Below, piece after piece: positions 10,762 to 24,300 of a stretch of DNA of 64,000 nt; within the stretch, counting starts at the first letter, position 1; each line of letters starts with the position of its first letter. The notes beneath the pieces were generated by a model. That model was not told the origin of the DNA, did not search any database, and worked only from the letters and a program-made list of their open reading frames with translations. The stretch spans positions 3,462,846 through 3,526,845 of the forward strand of contig JXTC01000002.1 in NCBI GenBank assembly GCA_002914845.1, in the 5' to 3' direction. Position numbers and translations under genes: made by a program. Origin of the DNA: Trema orientale (lineage: Eukaryota; Streptophyta; Magnoliopsida; Rosales; Cannabaceae).

Positions 10762-11739
10762 TAGGGCTAGCAATTCATGTCTACGGGTTGAATTTGTATT
10801 GTATTGATATACATGTATAACAAGTAAATGCTCAATCTGAATATGGTCCGTTTAATAAATGGGTCAGAAATTATGATAGGAGCATGACCCGTTTATAAAC
10901 GGGTTGATACGACATAACCCGTGTAACTCATTTACTATACAGGTCATATTGACTCGGGATCCGTGACCCGCGACCTGTGACTCGTGTGGGTAGTGTTTTG
11001 AGGAGGGACACTTATCCAATCAAATTATGACAATTTTCCTTTAAATTAATAAATTTTCAATAATTCAAGGACTATATTTTAACGTCTTGATTCAAATATT
11101 AACTTCCAGTTTTTAATATCATTCAAAATAAAAAGGATTCAAGTATAAACCAAACATACATAAATCATACTAGTCCAAAAGTTATTCAGATACCAAATAA
11201 GAAATATAAGCCAAACAAACATAAACCATAAATAGTTCCACATGTAAATAAGAAACACAGTACTAAATTACTTATTCAACGCAATAGAGCTTGAATATTG
11301 TATCAAACTTTCATCCCCTTTAATGCTAAGCTTTATGATATCTGTTAAGAGCTCTTCTATTTCATCGGTTTTGGATTGTGAATTATCTGAATTTCGAAAG
11401 AAAATATTAGGGCTGGCAATTCTTGTTCATGGGTCGTGTTCGTATCGTGTCGATGTATGTGTATAATAGATAAATACTCAGAAATTAAATGGGTCAAAAA
11501 TTATGACACGAACACGACCTGTTTATATACATATTGACACGACACGATCCGTATAATCTGTTTACTAAATAGGTCATTTTCGTGTTAGCGGGTTCAACCT
11601 GAACACGACCTGTTAATTAAATGAGTCAATATCTCCAACCCGAACACGACATGAACATGATTAAGCTAAACCCAAACCCGTTAATTTTATACGAGTTTCG
11701 AGTCGTATTGTTATGTCATGTCACGAACTACTAGCCCTA
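10762..11739. mobile_element. hAT-type non-autonomous element, composite
   Basis: The left end TAGGGCTAGCAATTCATG and the inverted right end TAGGGCTAGTAGTTCGTG agree at 15 of 18 positions. The octamer AAGATGAG flanks both ends exactly (10754-10761 and 11740-11747), the 8-bp duplication expected of the hAT superfamily. Inside, at 11408, a second left-type end (TAGGGCTGGCAATTCTTG) starts another subterminal region rich in ACCCGTTTA, GGGTCA and ACACGA words. The 978-bp unit therefore looks like two related ends fused, or one element with a duplicated left part. It has no transposase. Confidence 0.75.
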
Positions 11740-11747
11740 AAGATGAG

Positions 11748-12150
11748 TTGTATAATGTGATCACTTTTTATACAACCTGTGTATTAAATTCAACAATTTA
11801 AATTTTAGTCATTTAAATTCAGTATACTAATTTAACTGAATCCTAACTATCTAACATGTTGTGCTAAATTGTGGCTCACAAAGTTTTTTATAATTAGCCA
11901 TTATTATGCTTAATTTTTCTTTTGCAGAAAAAGCATCCTCATCCTAAGCATTAAAAGGCGACTCCACTAAGGAATAGAAGAGGGAAACTAAGTTTTTTTA
12001 GTATCTCCAAGATCTCAAAAGTTATCTCGTGACTCTGTCCGTTCTTTATCTTTTTCAACCAAAACATAAAAATTCAAAAAAAAAAAAAAAAAGAGAAAAA
12101 AGCAAAAAAAAAAAAGAAAGAAAGAAAATCATCTCATTATCTCAAAATCG
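11748..12150. other. intergenic or 5' region of the following gag fossil
   Basis: AT-rich sequence with an A-rich tract near 12075-12125. It may be the leader of the gypsy element that follows; nothing coding was seen. Confidence 0.4.
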
Positions 12151-13130
12151 TTAAGCAACAAATTCACTGAATGGTGAAATCTCCACTATCTTAACTTAGT
12201 TGGCAAACTCAATAGACACCATGAGGCAATCTCAAGAAGACATGAAACTATGTCATACTCAAATGCTCCAGAAGATTGCCAATCTGGAAAAAGTAAATGG
12301 AGTGGGAACTTCTGCTTCGGCTCTACCCAATCAAAACAACCATTTTCATGCATCTGAAAATCAGATTCCCAACGTGCCAGCAACAGAAGAAAATCCTGTC
12401 AACCTTGTTGGCACAACCACAACCGGAACTGATAATAGAACTTCAGAAAGCTTTATTACAAAAAAGCAACTACAGGAGATGCTTAGAACTGAAGTAGAAA
12501 AAGCCAGTAAGATTGTTGTAGCAGTGAACTTTCAACCTCTTTATCCTGTCAATATTCTTCTAAGCCATATATGAAGGATTACACTAATCCTTGATTTAAG
12601 ATGTTCGATGGAAAGAAAGGTAATGCTAGGGAACATGTCATCAGTTTTTTAGATGATCTTGGAGTTTTCGCCAATTACCATGATTTGAGACTGAGAGAAT
12701 TATCAAAATTTCTTATGGTTTGTCAAATTACTAGCAAGCATCATCGATATTTGAGAAGAATTGGTAATAATATTCTGTACAAACTTCTTTGCAACGGAAT
12801 GCACGCTGGGCTTATCTGATCTTTCCAACACAACATAAAAAGAAGATGAAGCACTTACAGCGTACGTGAATAGATTCAAAGAAGTGACTTTTAACCATAA
12901 AGAAATTATTTTTGAACAATAAATAATTCAGGTATGCATTAAAAGAATGCAAGACGAATACAAAGTTCATATTGAGAATCATATGAACTCGACTTTTGCC
13001 GAATTAATATTCATAGTTAGTAATACCGAAGCAACAATGTCAAAAATGCATAAAGCTGTATAAGAGAAAGGACTACTGCTGAAAGTTGGAGCAAATCAAC
13101 TCCCTCCAAAAGAAGGAAAGAGATTACTAT
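12150..13130 (+). mobile_element. Ty3/gypsy gag fossil
   Basis: Frames in this stretch carry a coiled-coil-like N-terminal part followed by a segment of the retrotransposon gag family (FDGKKGNAREHVISFLDDLG and DLRLRELSK). The copy is fragmentary and broken in several places. Neither LTR was recognised. Orientation is plus. It is old judging by the number of breaks. Confidence 0.7.
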
Positions 13131-13232
13131 GGTTAACTAACGCCAACAAGATAGAAGAAATCTGCTCATTCCACCAAAAATACCATTTTTCAATAATAGA
13201 ATCAATGCTCTAATACGAGTCTGGATAAAAGA

Positions 13233-14787
13233 TGGTATTGGTAATAATTTACGAAAAACATGACAAAATCAAAGATGAGCGGAAGCATGGAAAACAAAAT
13301 TTTTTCCGAATTATAGTTTTTCATAAAACCTTTTAGGATCTTTGTTATGGTCTAAATACATACAAGAGATTATGTATCTCAACCAATGAGTCTTCCTTCC
13401 TAAGCACCAAGCTTGTAACTGCAGATGTATATGGGCACCTCGATCTTAATCAACTCCAAAGTGATAATCCAAGAACTCCAATAGCCTCTAATAGTAGCTC
13501 CAAGAATTTCTTCTCTCTCTCTCTCTCTCTATTTCAATTAAAACTGAATCACCACACAACAAAAGAGGGGAGGAGTCTTTAAAAGACTTCTCCCTATAGG
13601 GAAATTTGGCCAGCCCAAGTGGGCCTAGAGGCTACCTGAATTTCAGTGCTAAATTAGCAGTGTGGTGGGCCCCAATGGCCCATTCATCAGTCCAGCATTT
13701 TTCTTCTTTTTTGTGTAATTGCCAGAAAACTGTTTGAGCCCAATTGATCTTATGCAGCCCAGGATGTTAGTATAAGTTGGGTACCTAAATAGACATATTC
13801 AATTCAAGCTCCAATAGACAAAGGCCCAGTTTCAATTAATTCTTAATATAAGTGGGCTTATACTATTAGTTATGGACTTATTCCACTAAATGTCTAAATT
13901 GTACTCTTGAACTAAATAAGTATCACAAGATACTTTATAGTTAAAATTATATTCATTAGATAATTAACACTTGCATATGTATCTCCACATGAATACCGAT
14001 AATTGGAGCTAGGAAAAATTACCGTTTTGCCCCTCCAATTATATCTTTCAATTCCTTGATACAAGAATATATCTAATGGATGACTAGATTTATAGAAAGT
14101 CTTCAATTAATAAAATATCCAATTTTAGTAATTACTTAGCTAAGGTTTAAATCATTGAAGCTCATATAGCTCCTTAAGGCAGTATTCACTTCTCTTTATA
14201 ATAGAGTTTTGGATTCCATATCTATAAGCATATGTCTCAATGCCTATAATAATGCATTACCAAAATGTCAGAGTCTAGATAGTCAATTTATTGATCTGTA
14301 CCTTCTAACATCTCAGATAATATAAGTTATAAACACGGGTTTATCACTTATTTCAGGATTAAAAAAGACATATGTTAATTATCAAGTTTGTGATAATATA
14401 TTCTTGTCAACGACACTTAATACAAGAACATATTTCACATAGCCCTTGTTTAATATTTACACACCAAGACCTTTTGCTCATAGTAACACCAATATAGATT
14501 AAGACACACTATAAATTCTCAAAGTCTTATAATACGATCCAAGATAAGTGTCCAACTTCTCTTATTACTTGTGAACAGTCTTATTTGATTTAATTAGAGA
14601 AAATATGCCTTAATTTTAATAAACAGCTTTATTAAAATATTTTTCTAATGAATAAATCATGGAACCTTTCTGATACTTACTATTATACCAATAATCATAA
14701 AATTATCATAAATACTATGTATGAAATATTCAATATATTCAATAAATATCCATAAATAATAAACACTTTTTGGGCATAATCCTAACA
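13233..14787 (-). mobile_element. Ty1/copia 3' LTR
   Basis: On the minus strand a TGTTAGGATTATGCCC start lies directly next to a polypurine tract (GAGTGGGAGATTG, plus about 14785-14798). The far end is placed at the TGGTATTGG on plus at 13233, giving about 1.55 kb; that end is less certain. A CT microsatellite lies near 13505-13530. The LTR continues into the pol fragment at 14788-16835. It is a fossil of moderate to old age. Confidence 0.65.
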
Positions 14788-16835
14788 ATCTCCCACTCAT
14801 ACAAAAAGTAATTTATTACATGTTTCACATCTCTAAACCTATAAGGTGACCCTCAAAGCTCTTGCCAGGCAGTGCTTTAGTCAATGGATTAGCTAGGTTA
14901 TCTTCCGACATGATCTTGCACACAGTCACTTCTCCTCGATCAACTATATCTTAAATGAGATAATACTTCCTCTCAATGTACTTTGCGTTTTTGTGGCTTC
15001 TAGTTTCCTTTTAGTTGGCAACTACTCTACTATTGTCACAATATATAGTCAATGATTGATGAGTAGTAGAAATCACTTATAAATCCATTAAAATTTCTGA
15101 AGCCAAACAGCTTCCTTTGCAGCCTCACAAACAGCTACATATTCAGCTTCTATGATGGAGTCAGCAATATAAATTTGCTTCACACTAATAATAGCTCTTC
15201 CGTCAAGAGTAAAAATAGAACCAGAAGTTTACTTTTTAAAGTCAGGATCTGATTCGAAATCAGAATCCGTGTACCCAATGAGAGTAAGGTCTTTTCTAGA
15301 ATACAAAAGCATATAGTCTCTAGTTCTCTGAAGGTACTTTAGAATATGATTGACTATCACTCAATGTTATGGTCTGGATTTGATTAGAATCTACTAACAA
15401 CTCCACTGCAAAGCATATATTAGCTCTAGTACATAACAGAGCATACATGAGACTTTCCACTACTGAAGCATATGGTATCATCTTCATGTTTTCTATCTCT
15501 TTTGCATTCTTAGAAGATTGCTCTTTTGACAGTTTAACTCCATGTTGAAAATACAACAACCCTTTCTTGGAGTTTTTCATGTTAAATCTAGCCAAGATTT
15601 TATCTATATAGAAGCTTGGGATAAAGCTATAGACTTGTTCTTCCTGTCACGATTGATTTAGATTTCTAGTATATAGCTTGCCTTACCAAAGTCTTTTATA
15701 TCAAATTGCTTTGCAAGCCATACTTTAGTACTTGTCATTGCACCTACATCATTTCCAATGAGTAAACTGTCATCCATATAAAGTACCAGAAAGACAGATT
15801 TGCCACTTTTTATCTTTTTGTAGATATAAGGCTCGTCTACAACTTGATCATATTTATAAGATTTAATAGCTTGATCAAATCTTATATTTTATGATCTAGA
15901 TACTTGTTTTAGTCCATAAATGGACCTCTGCAAGAGATAGACTTTTTTCTTATGGCTTTTTTCAACAAAACTGTCTGGTAGCACTATATAGATGCTTTTG
16001 TTAAGATTTCTATTCAAAAATACAGTCTTGATATCTATTTGCCAAATCTCATAATTAAGGGCCGCGTCTATGGATAAAAGAATACGAATAGACTTTATTA
16101 TAGCAACAGGAGAGAAGATTTCCTCATAAATGATTCCTTCTTTTTGGGTATAACCCTTTGCTACAAGCCTTGCTTTGAAGGTCTCAACCTTCTTGTCTAT
16201 TCCTCTTTTTCTCTTGTAGACTCATTTGCATCCTATGGATTTTATTCCTTCGGGTAGATCCCTAAGTTTCTAGACATGATTAGATTACGTGGACTCTATA
16301 TTAGATTTTATGGCCTTTTGCCGTGAGTTGGTATCAACATCCTTCATAGCTTCGTCATAGGTCGATGGATCCGCTTACAAACTTTTATGGATAGTCTGGA
16401 AGAATTCACCTTGCCATCTTTCGAGTTGTCTAACAACCTCCCCACTATGACGAGGTTGTGTACCAGCTGGTTGTTGTTGTACTATAGGGTATTTTAGCGA
16501 CTGGTTATTGTTGTACTATGGGATAAATATTTTGTTCTACAGAAAGGGATCCACGAGTAGATGGTGCTTGCTATAGAACCGGTGGGTTTGCAGCTTGAGT
16601 CCTATGTGGAACTTGTTGCTGTAAATGCAACCTTTGTATTAGAGTACTTGTAGTTCTCCGAAATGATATCATCTCATCAATCACATGTGTTTTGACATTT
16701 GGAACATTTGTGGTTGATATCTCCCTAGTGATTTATTCAATAATTACTTCGCTCTTAGGCTTATAATTCTTCATATAGTCAATTTCCAAGAAGGTTACAT
16801 TTATACTAACAAATACCTTATTATCATTTGGACCA
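14788..16835 (-). mobile_element. Ty1/copia pol fossil (RNase H, reverse transcriptase, end of integrase)
   Basis: Minus-strand translations read, from the LTR outward, copia RNase H (the IEAEYVAVCEAAKEA type segment near 15100-15160), the end of reverse transcriptase (15320-15595), its start with the GIKSIGCKWV-like region near 16210-16260, and an integrase C-terminal stretch near 16700-16830. The upstream integrase core, protease and gag are absent. It is broken in many places and clearly dead. Confidence 0.8.
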
Positions 16836-17539
16836 AATCTCGAGTCAGGTCGGGCAGGTATCTCGGGTCGGGGCGGATTTTTGCATTTTTGTACAACTCT
16901 ATGGGGTAACAATGGAGTAAGATTAGTAACGAGCCCTACTGTGGTGAGAGCCGACTGGAGGAGAGCCCACAGAATATTATAATTTTAGAAAGCCCTGCAG
17001 GCCCAATGCCGAACCGGACAGTGTGCACAAGACAAGGGGGGTCCAAAGGAAAATGTTTCAAAAAGTTTAAGAAAGCATGATCATACATTTGGTACATGTC
17101 ATTGAGAGAAATTTTATATATTACTTTACTTACTGAGCTATAGCTCACAGTAGTCTTGTATTGTAGGTAATAAATGAGATCCCTAGTTGAGCTTATGCGC
17201 TGGAGTAGAGGCCTCATCTTGGTGCTATACATATGAATATTTTGACCACATAAAGGGTCCTAATTTGTATATTTTAGAATGTTTTGTAGTTTCTCAGAGG
17301 TGTTGTTCTTAGTTCATTTTCTTAATACTTACTTACTACTTTATGTTATGTAATATATGTATATACCGATTCAAGCTATATTTGTAAATAAAGTCATCTA
17401 CCCATAGGGTTTTAAAGGAAAACAAAAAGAAAAAGTTCAAATTGGTCCATATTTTTAGAAATAATATCATAAATATTTTTAGAAAGTATGCATCATTAAT
17501 GGAAAGTTAATAAATTCCTACTAGTAGTATGTGGATAAC
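16836..17539. other. unassigned interval between two copia fossils
   Basis: Starts with GGTCGGGC-type words near 16853-16877. The minus-strand frame at 16936-17232 (98 aa) resembles nothing recognised. No gene is called. Confidence 0.4.
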
Positions 17540-19254
17540 AAGGGTGTTGCAGAACAAATCTCTATACGATTTTAAACAGGCGCTAATGTATTAGTATAAG
17601 AGATTTGATTCCTTCATTATAAGCCCTGGGTAAAACAGACCCAGTTCAGACCACTACACATACTTCAGGAGATTTTATAAAGATAGTGATTTCATTTTCT
17701 TATTGTTGTACATGGACGACATATTGGTAGCGGGCCCCAAAAGAGGTAGAGTCCTAGAATTGACGGCACAGTTGGCTAGGAAATTTGATATGAAGGACTT
17801 AGGACTAATAAACAAGATTCTAGGGATGCAAATTTACCGAGATAGAGGTAACATGAAGATTTGGCTTTCTTAGAAGAATTATTTAAAGAAAATCTTGCGA
17901 CGCTTTAATATGCAAGATTGTAAGCCAATTTCTACCCCACTTCTTGTTAACTTTAAGTTATCTTCCCGGATGTATCCTAGTAATAAAGTAGAGAGGATGG
18001 AGATGTCTCGAATACCGTATGAATCAGTAGTGGGAAGCCTAATGTTCGCTATGATATATACAAGACCAAACATTGGAAAAGCAGTAGGAGCCGTTAATCG
18101 GTATATGGCAAATCTTGGTGAAGAACATTGGAATGCTGTGAAGAGGATTCTGAGGTACATCAAAGGAACCTCAAAGACTATATTATGTTATGGAGGATTA
18201 GAATTTACTGTCAGAGGATAATATTGATTCAGATTTTGTGTGTGATCTTGACAAACGAAAATCTACTATAGGCTATATATTCATTCTTGCATAAGGAGTT
18301 GTAAGCTGAGTTTCAAAATTGCAAACTGTTGTGACTTTATCTACAACAAAAGTAGAATACATGGTGGCTACACAAGCTTACAAAGAGGCTTATTGGGTTC
18401 AAAGGTTATTGGAGGAGCGTAGGCACAAACAAGAGAAGATTCTTTTGTTTTGTGACAGTCAAAGTGCCTTGCATATTGCAAGAAATCCAACCTTTCATTT
18501 TAGGACGAAGTACATAGGTGTTTAATATCACTTTGTTCGAGAAGTAGTAGAAAATAGAAGTGTGGACATGAAAAAGATTCACACCGAGGAGAACCAAGCA
18601 GACAACCAATCAATACTGACAAGTTCCAATGGTATAGATCCTTATATGGCCTAGTAGATATGTAAGCAGGATGAAGAATTGACAAGTAAAGAAAAGAGAG
18701 ATTTATCAAATGAAGACATGATTAAAATCAAAGACTTCAAGTAGGAGAATATGGTTAATATATGTGACAAGCAACCACATTTAATCAACAATTGCAACAT
18801 ATCATGCCGCAGTCCATGTGTAGAAAAAGGGGGAAAAAAAAAAAAGAGGAAAAAAGGGATGTATTGATCGGAGGAGGGGTGAGGGGTTCACCTGTAAATA
18901 CCGCTCACCTCAACCTTATTTTGTATCTCATTCTAAAATATTTCTTCCCTCCTTAAGAGAGAGTTTAAGCCTAAAAATTCCTCTTAAGTATCCCACTTAT
19001 TTTTTTCTAAATTGTTTAGAGAGAGTGTTTTCTCTTATTTCAAGATAGATGTGCTCTTTTGTTTTCTCTTTGTATTTAGAGAGAAGTGAGTTGTAATCTC
19101 CTTTTCATAGTGAATTTTTTCACAGTGAATGTAGCCTAAATTGGATGAACCACATTAAATATTTTGTGTGCCTTATTTTTTTCATTTTACCCAAATTTTC
19201 TCAACTCGTATTTCAGCTCTGTATTGTCGTTTCCGCAAAGCTGATCTCCTAACA
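17540..19254 (+). mobile_element. Ty1/copia fossil: reverse transcriptase, RNase H and 3' LTR
   Basis: Plus-strand translations show copia reverse transcriptase with the YMDD box (LLLYMDDILVAG near 17705-17735), the FDMKDLG and YESVVGSLMFA regions, and RNase H (TTKVEYMVATQAYKEAYW, FCDSQSALHIA). A purine-rich tract (18820-18858) precedes a probable LTR from TGTATTGATCGG (18860) to CTCCTAACA (19254), about 395 bp. It lies in the opposite direction to the copia element at 13.2-16.8 kb and belongs to a different family judging by LTR size. It is broken in several places. Confidence 0.8.
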
Positions 19255-20507
19255 AACATAGCCTTGGAGATGAAAAATGGGGGAGTATTTATAAGAATGT
19301 CCTTATTTTTTTTAGATCAAGTTAAAAAATAACTCTTTTTTTTTTCGCATCTATTTAATAAAGTCATTTTGTAATATTTTATTTTGATAAATAGGCGGTT
19401 TTTTATTTGATCTACTTTTTAAAAAATAAATCAAATTTTAAAAAATTAATCAATTTTATACAAAATAAATCAATATATTTTGATTTATTAAATATGAAAA
19501 ACTGTTATTTTTTAAATGACGTTTTCAAATTTCGGCTATTTTTTAATAGTATTTGAAAAACAATCATTTTTCAAACGGTGATCCAAAATTCGGCCAGGTT
19601 GAAAAGCCCAAAATGGGCGAGCTGCTGCCTGCTTGTCATACACAAGGTTGGGCCGGTCCACTCGTAGCTTACATAGCCCTACAACGTGATGGATTGTGCC
19701 TTGCTAGCCGACGAAAAAAGCCTTGGACATAACATGGAAAACAAGTGAACCGAGATGCATGCTTTTGGAGTTTTTTGTTTTTCTTTTAAAGAAAAAAAAA
19801 AGGACACTAGATTCCTTCAAATGTGAAGGTTACGAAAGTTGGTGGGTTGATTTTAATTCAATTCACCATTTTTTGGAGTTAATTTCATTTCTGAACTCAA
19901 CCAGTAAATCACCTATACAAGCAACTCAAATGATTCAATATACCATTTTTTTTGAGTTAATTTCATTTCTGAACTCAACCAATAAATCATCTATACAGGC
20001 AACTCAAATGTAAAGCGTGTAAAGAAGGTACATGATTTTTACATGGTTCAAGAATGCTAAAGCATTGTATATATATCTATGAGACCAAGTCCAGATAGCA
20101 AAATTCACTAAGAGAAATGTGAAAATACAGCAAGGTCTTAAACAAACAATTAGAACAACCTTCTAGATGATGCCCTTTGATAGTTCCTCTCTTTACGTGA
20201 AGCTTGTTGTGTTCTCCAACTCCCATTGGTGAGATGATTATTAAACTCTCTTCACTCTTACTTTGCGGCTAAAATCCTTCAGCTCAAGCTCTTGCTAAAC
20301 TCCCTTCAGTTGCAGCTTTGATCATACAAGACTCTTGTATTCAAGATACCATTGAAATCCCTTCAACGGTGAATCAATAGCAAGGATGAACATAGCACAA
20401 TTTCACGAGTAAAGAATGACTTTGCTCCAAGAACACTCGCAGATTTGTCTATGAGCTAGCTCAAGCCTTTTTAAGAAGATGAGTATCGAGTAAGCATCAA
20501 AGGCATA
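19255..20507. other. intergenic, no gene seen
   Basis: AT-rich DNA. A 78-bp tandem duplication lies at about 19864-20013 (units built on GAGTTAATTTCATTTCTGAA). The stretch 20020-20480 has the look of LTR or leader sequence (ACATGGTTCA near 20041), but no boundary could be fixed. Confidence 0.45.
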
Positions 20508-20816
20508 GGCCCCGTTTGTTTCAACCATTCCATTCTATTGGAATGGAAAATCTATTTGAATGTGTGTTTGTTTCAACAATTCAGTTTTTCCATTCAAATG
20601 GTCCATCCAAAAAGTTAACCATTGGAATGATTTTTTTGTATCTTGAATGAGAATGGAGGGGAGGATGTGTTTTTGAATGGTTCATTCCAATGCTCCCATT
20701 TTAATTACAACACATTCTACTATTTTTTCCATTCAAATGTCTCCCATTCTAATTATAACACATTCCATAATTTCCATTCAAATACACACATTCAAATAGG
20801 CGAACCAAACGGGCCC
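20508..20816. mobile_element. MITE with GGCCCCGTTTG ends
   Basis: The left end GGCCCCGTTTG and inverted right end GGGCCCGTTTG enclose about 309 bp made largely of repeated and inverted CATTCCATTC / TTCCATTCAAAT words. ATA flanks both sides (20505-20507 and 20817-20819). Such ends occur in Tourist-like and related MITEs; the superfamily cannot be fixed by eye. The plus frame at 20643-20888 is made of this repeat and is not a gene. Confidence 0.6.
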
Positions 20817-20819
20817 ATA

Positions 20820-21373
20820 GTCATTTCAAAGAAGAATGTTGGCTTTATAGCGGGGAAGGTTGGACATACATTCCTAACGAAATTCTAAAAGCAGAAAATA
20901 ACTAAACAGGACAAATAATGACTAAGCTCAGAAAGAAGGAAAAAAAATATCCAAGCACTGAAAAGCCTAATAGGACGATTTGGAGTTTTAGATCTAGAAT
21001 ATGCAAAAGATCAAACAACTACATCAGTGATAAAACATTAAAAAATTATGAGCTAGTGAGGTCACTGGATGAGCTTGGAAGATACTCATAAGCTAATGAG
21101 ATCCCAAGGTCACACATGCAAGTCAAGACAAACAAACAAATGATCAGACATTTTAGACATGGATGAGATGGTGAGCTAATGATCTCTAGAAAATACAGAT
21201 GAAAGTTAAGACAAACAAGACTATTGATAAGACATTTCAATGAACTTTGTCCTGATCAATGAGAAACTTGCTATGGCATTCAGCAAATGAAATTATATTG
21301 AACACATAAATTTATACATAGATATTAATATGAAAGCATAAGTCTAACTGACTTGAAATATTTAATGCAACCC
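20820..21373. other. intergenic, no gene seen
   Basis: Contains two related stretches with GAGCTARTGA (near 21052 and 21172) that suggest an old internal duplication. No gene was recognised. Confidence 0.4.
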
Positions 21374-21390
21374 AAATGATCATAAGATGC

Positions 21391-24300
21391 GACACAAAGA
21401 AAAGGCTTCTCTCTAAAGAGAAAAGCTCTGCCCTCTCTCTGGAGTTTTTCGGCAGGATTCTTACCGGCTCAGCACCCTCCTCCTCCACCAGTATGTGTTG
21501 TTCCTACCAGGGAGGGGGCTCTTTTTCCCTCTCCGTTTTGTCTTTTTTTTTTTTTTTTCCATTTGTTAAGATTGTTGTTCACCTAAATCTAGATCTATGA
21601 TATTCTTTATACACCTAGATCTAGATCTATGACATTTTTAGGTGTTTCTTGTTTTTCATTCTATTTCTAGTGCACACTCAGATTTAGATCTGAAGTCTTT
21701 TTTGTTGTATTTTTTTTTTATTGTTATTCCTCTAGATCTGATATAACAAACTCCATATTGTTAATGATTAAAAATATAATTTGTAATTATTACCATAATA
21801 AAATCGATTAAGACACGTACATTTTTTTTTTTTTTTTTTTTACGTTTCAAAAACGTGGGGATATTAATAATTGTCTAATTTAAAAACACAACTATTTAAA
21901 ATCCTTTATTTGTACACAATCATTTTATTTTCATTTACAACTTATTTACATAAAATAACTACCCAAAATCAAAATTTCGAGTCATGGTCCAAAATATTTC
22001 CATTTTCCCACGATCAGGCCATATGTACATCACACTCTAACTGGTCCGCTCTTCACTAGCTTACTTGAATCTATCTTTTACCTATAGCATAGAGTAACTA
22101 CATAAGCCAATGCTTAGTAAGATAGGACATACAGTATTCTAAATCCAAAATAGCCAAACACTAATAACAACATTATACGGCATCCACGGTGCACAAATAT
22201 AGCTGTAAAAAAATAAGTATAACAAGTTTGCCTTCATTAATCCACAATAATAGATCTTAGACTCTTTTTATTTTGTTAACCAATATTGGGCGACTCATCA
22301 GAAGCATCGCCAACCTATCTCAACAGTGACTCATCACAAGTATCACTGGAGTATACATGTAACAACTTATCACAAATATTATTACTTAATTATAATACTG
22401 ACTCATCAAAAGTATCATAAAATATATATAATGACTCATCACAAGCATCGTTAGGTAAGTGCATATATGTGCATTTGCATATGTGCTCTACTATGTGCTA
22501 ACAAAACATTTTAGTAGTATAAAAATCAACTTATTACACACAATAAGTAAGGCACCAAAAAATATATTTCCAGCACAAAATTTTGCACCATTAGGTACTC
22601 AATGTTGTAAACAAATAGTTGCACTTACCTGAAAATAGTATACTTTAAGCTTTAGCAGAATAGCTCACACCAAAATCTCACACACAAAAGTTCCCACTGT
22701 AACATAATGTAGTGACAAGATTAATTAGAACTTTTCTCTAATTTTATATTTCTATTGTACAAGTTATTAATACTATCACAACCTAACTTAACTCAGACTT
22801 AGTCTATAAAACATAATCTAACTTAAATCACGGCTCTCATATATATATATATACACCACTTTACTGCTGAAAATATTTAAGCTAATAATTTCACGTCAGA
22901 ACTATTAGACAACCAATATTTAAGCTCTTTAATATCTTAAGCTCCATAGGAAATCTATTCCAAAAACTCAAACCATAAAATAAAATCCAACAAAAATAGG
23001 AAAAGCAAACTTAATTGAATTTAATCTCACAAGTCTACTCCAACTATAAATCAAAAAAAAAAAAAAAAAAAAACGACAGCAAGCTTAGGTATAGAATTTA
23101 AAACCTATAAGATAACATAACGTTGACACATATGCAAGGTATTGAATACTTGATTTTTAATTTTCTTACTATACTGAGCTAATCTATTGTAATTTTTTTT
23201 TTATGATCCTTTCATCTCAAAGATTATTTCCATAAATTTTCCTGTCATAGTTTCTTCCTTTCTTACTAAACATATTCTAGAGTCTTTCTAATTTTCGGTA
23301 TTGTCTATGCATATCTCTTCTGTGACTACTTCTACCATTAATGATTCCTTCATAATCAATACAGTAACCAAAATAAATCTTTAAGTATCATAATAACCGA
23401 ATTAATCTAAATAACCATAACTATATTTGAGAAGAGGCACACTTCAAAGTTATCTTAGTTTTGCTTGACAAATCTGTCATCTTCGATGCTTCCAACTATG
23501 CGCTCCTAGATCGCCAACACAATAAAAGACTATTTCTATTTCGAATAAGGAGAAGAAATGTTGCTCTATGATATATTAGTTCTACCCAAATGGAACAATG
23601 ATCCCAACTAAGCTACAAAAACCACGTATTGTTCTATTTGACCAGGGGTTGAATTTAGTGCCATTGTCTATCTTAATGTAGTCTACATCCCGTGCTTCTA
23701 TTTCTCTATGCCAGTAAGGAAACATACATGTCTATCGGTCCAATCATAATAAAGCATCAAATAACCCTCGACTAACACCTCGTCTCTTAAAGTGCAATCT
23801 GTCTCTTAAGAATATCGAGTTGCTATATATAACTGCCACCTAACTTTGTATCAATCGAAAAAATTTCAGATCCATTAGCCTAGCCACGTTATAACACTTT
23901 TAGATAGAAAGTAAAGCCACTGGTATACACATATAATAATATAAACACATAAAGCTTGCTTTTATATATATTAATTATATAACTAGCTCATTTCTTCATT
24001 ACATCTTTTTAACTCCCACTAACCATTCTATAATAGTCATAATCACATTATTATAATATAATGGATGGAAAGCACTACGCATCTAGCTTTCTTGGTGCTC
24101 ACAAACTAATTCTTACACCACTACACTTAGCCATTAAAATAATAATATCAGTGCTAAAAAAAAAAAAAAGAAACTATATATAACTACAATTACATAAAGT
24201 AACCTACAACTTCTACGATTTACACTAAATTCTACTAACTTAAAACTACAAACAATATTTTCCAAATAAAGAAGACTATTAGTAACATACATATAATTAT

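Noticed and set aside
11400-11747. A separate hAT element 11408-11739
   Set aside because: Its 8-bp flanks (GAAAATAT and AAGATGAG) do not match, while the flanks of 10762-11739 match exactly.
20020-20480. An LTR-like stretch beginning near ACATGGTTCA
   Set aside because: No LTR ends, PBS or target duplication could be found, so it is not listed as an element.
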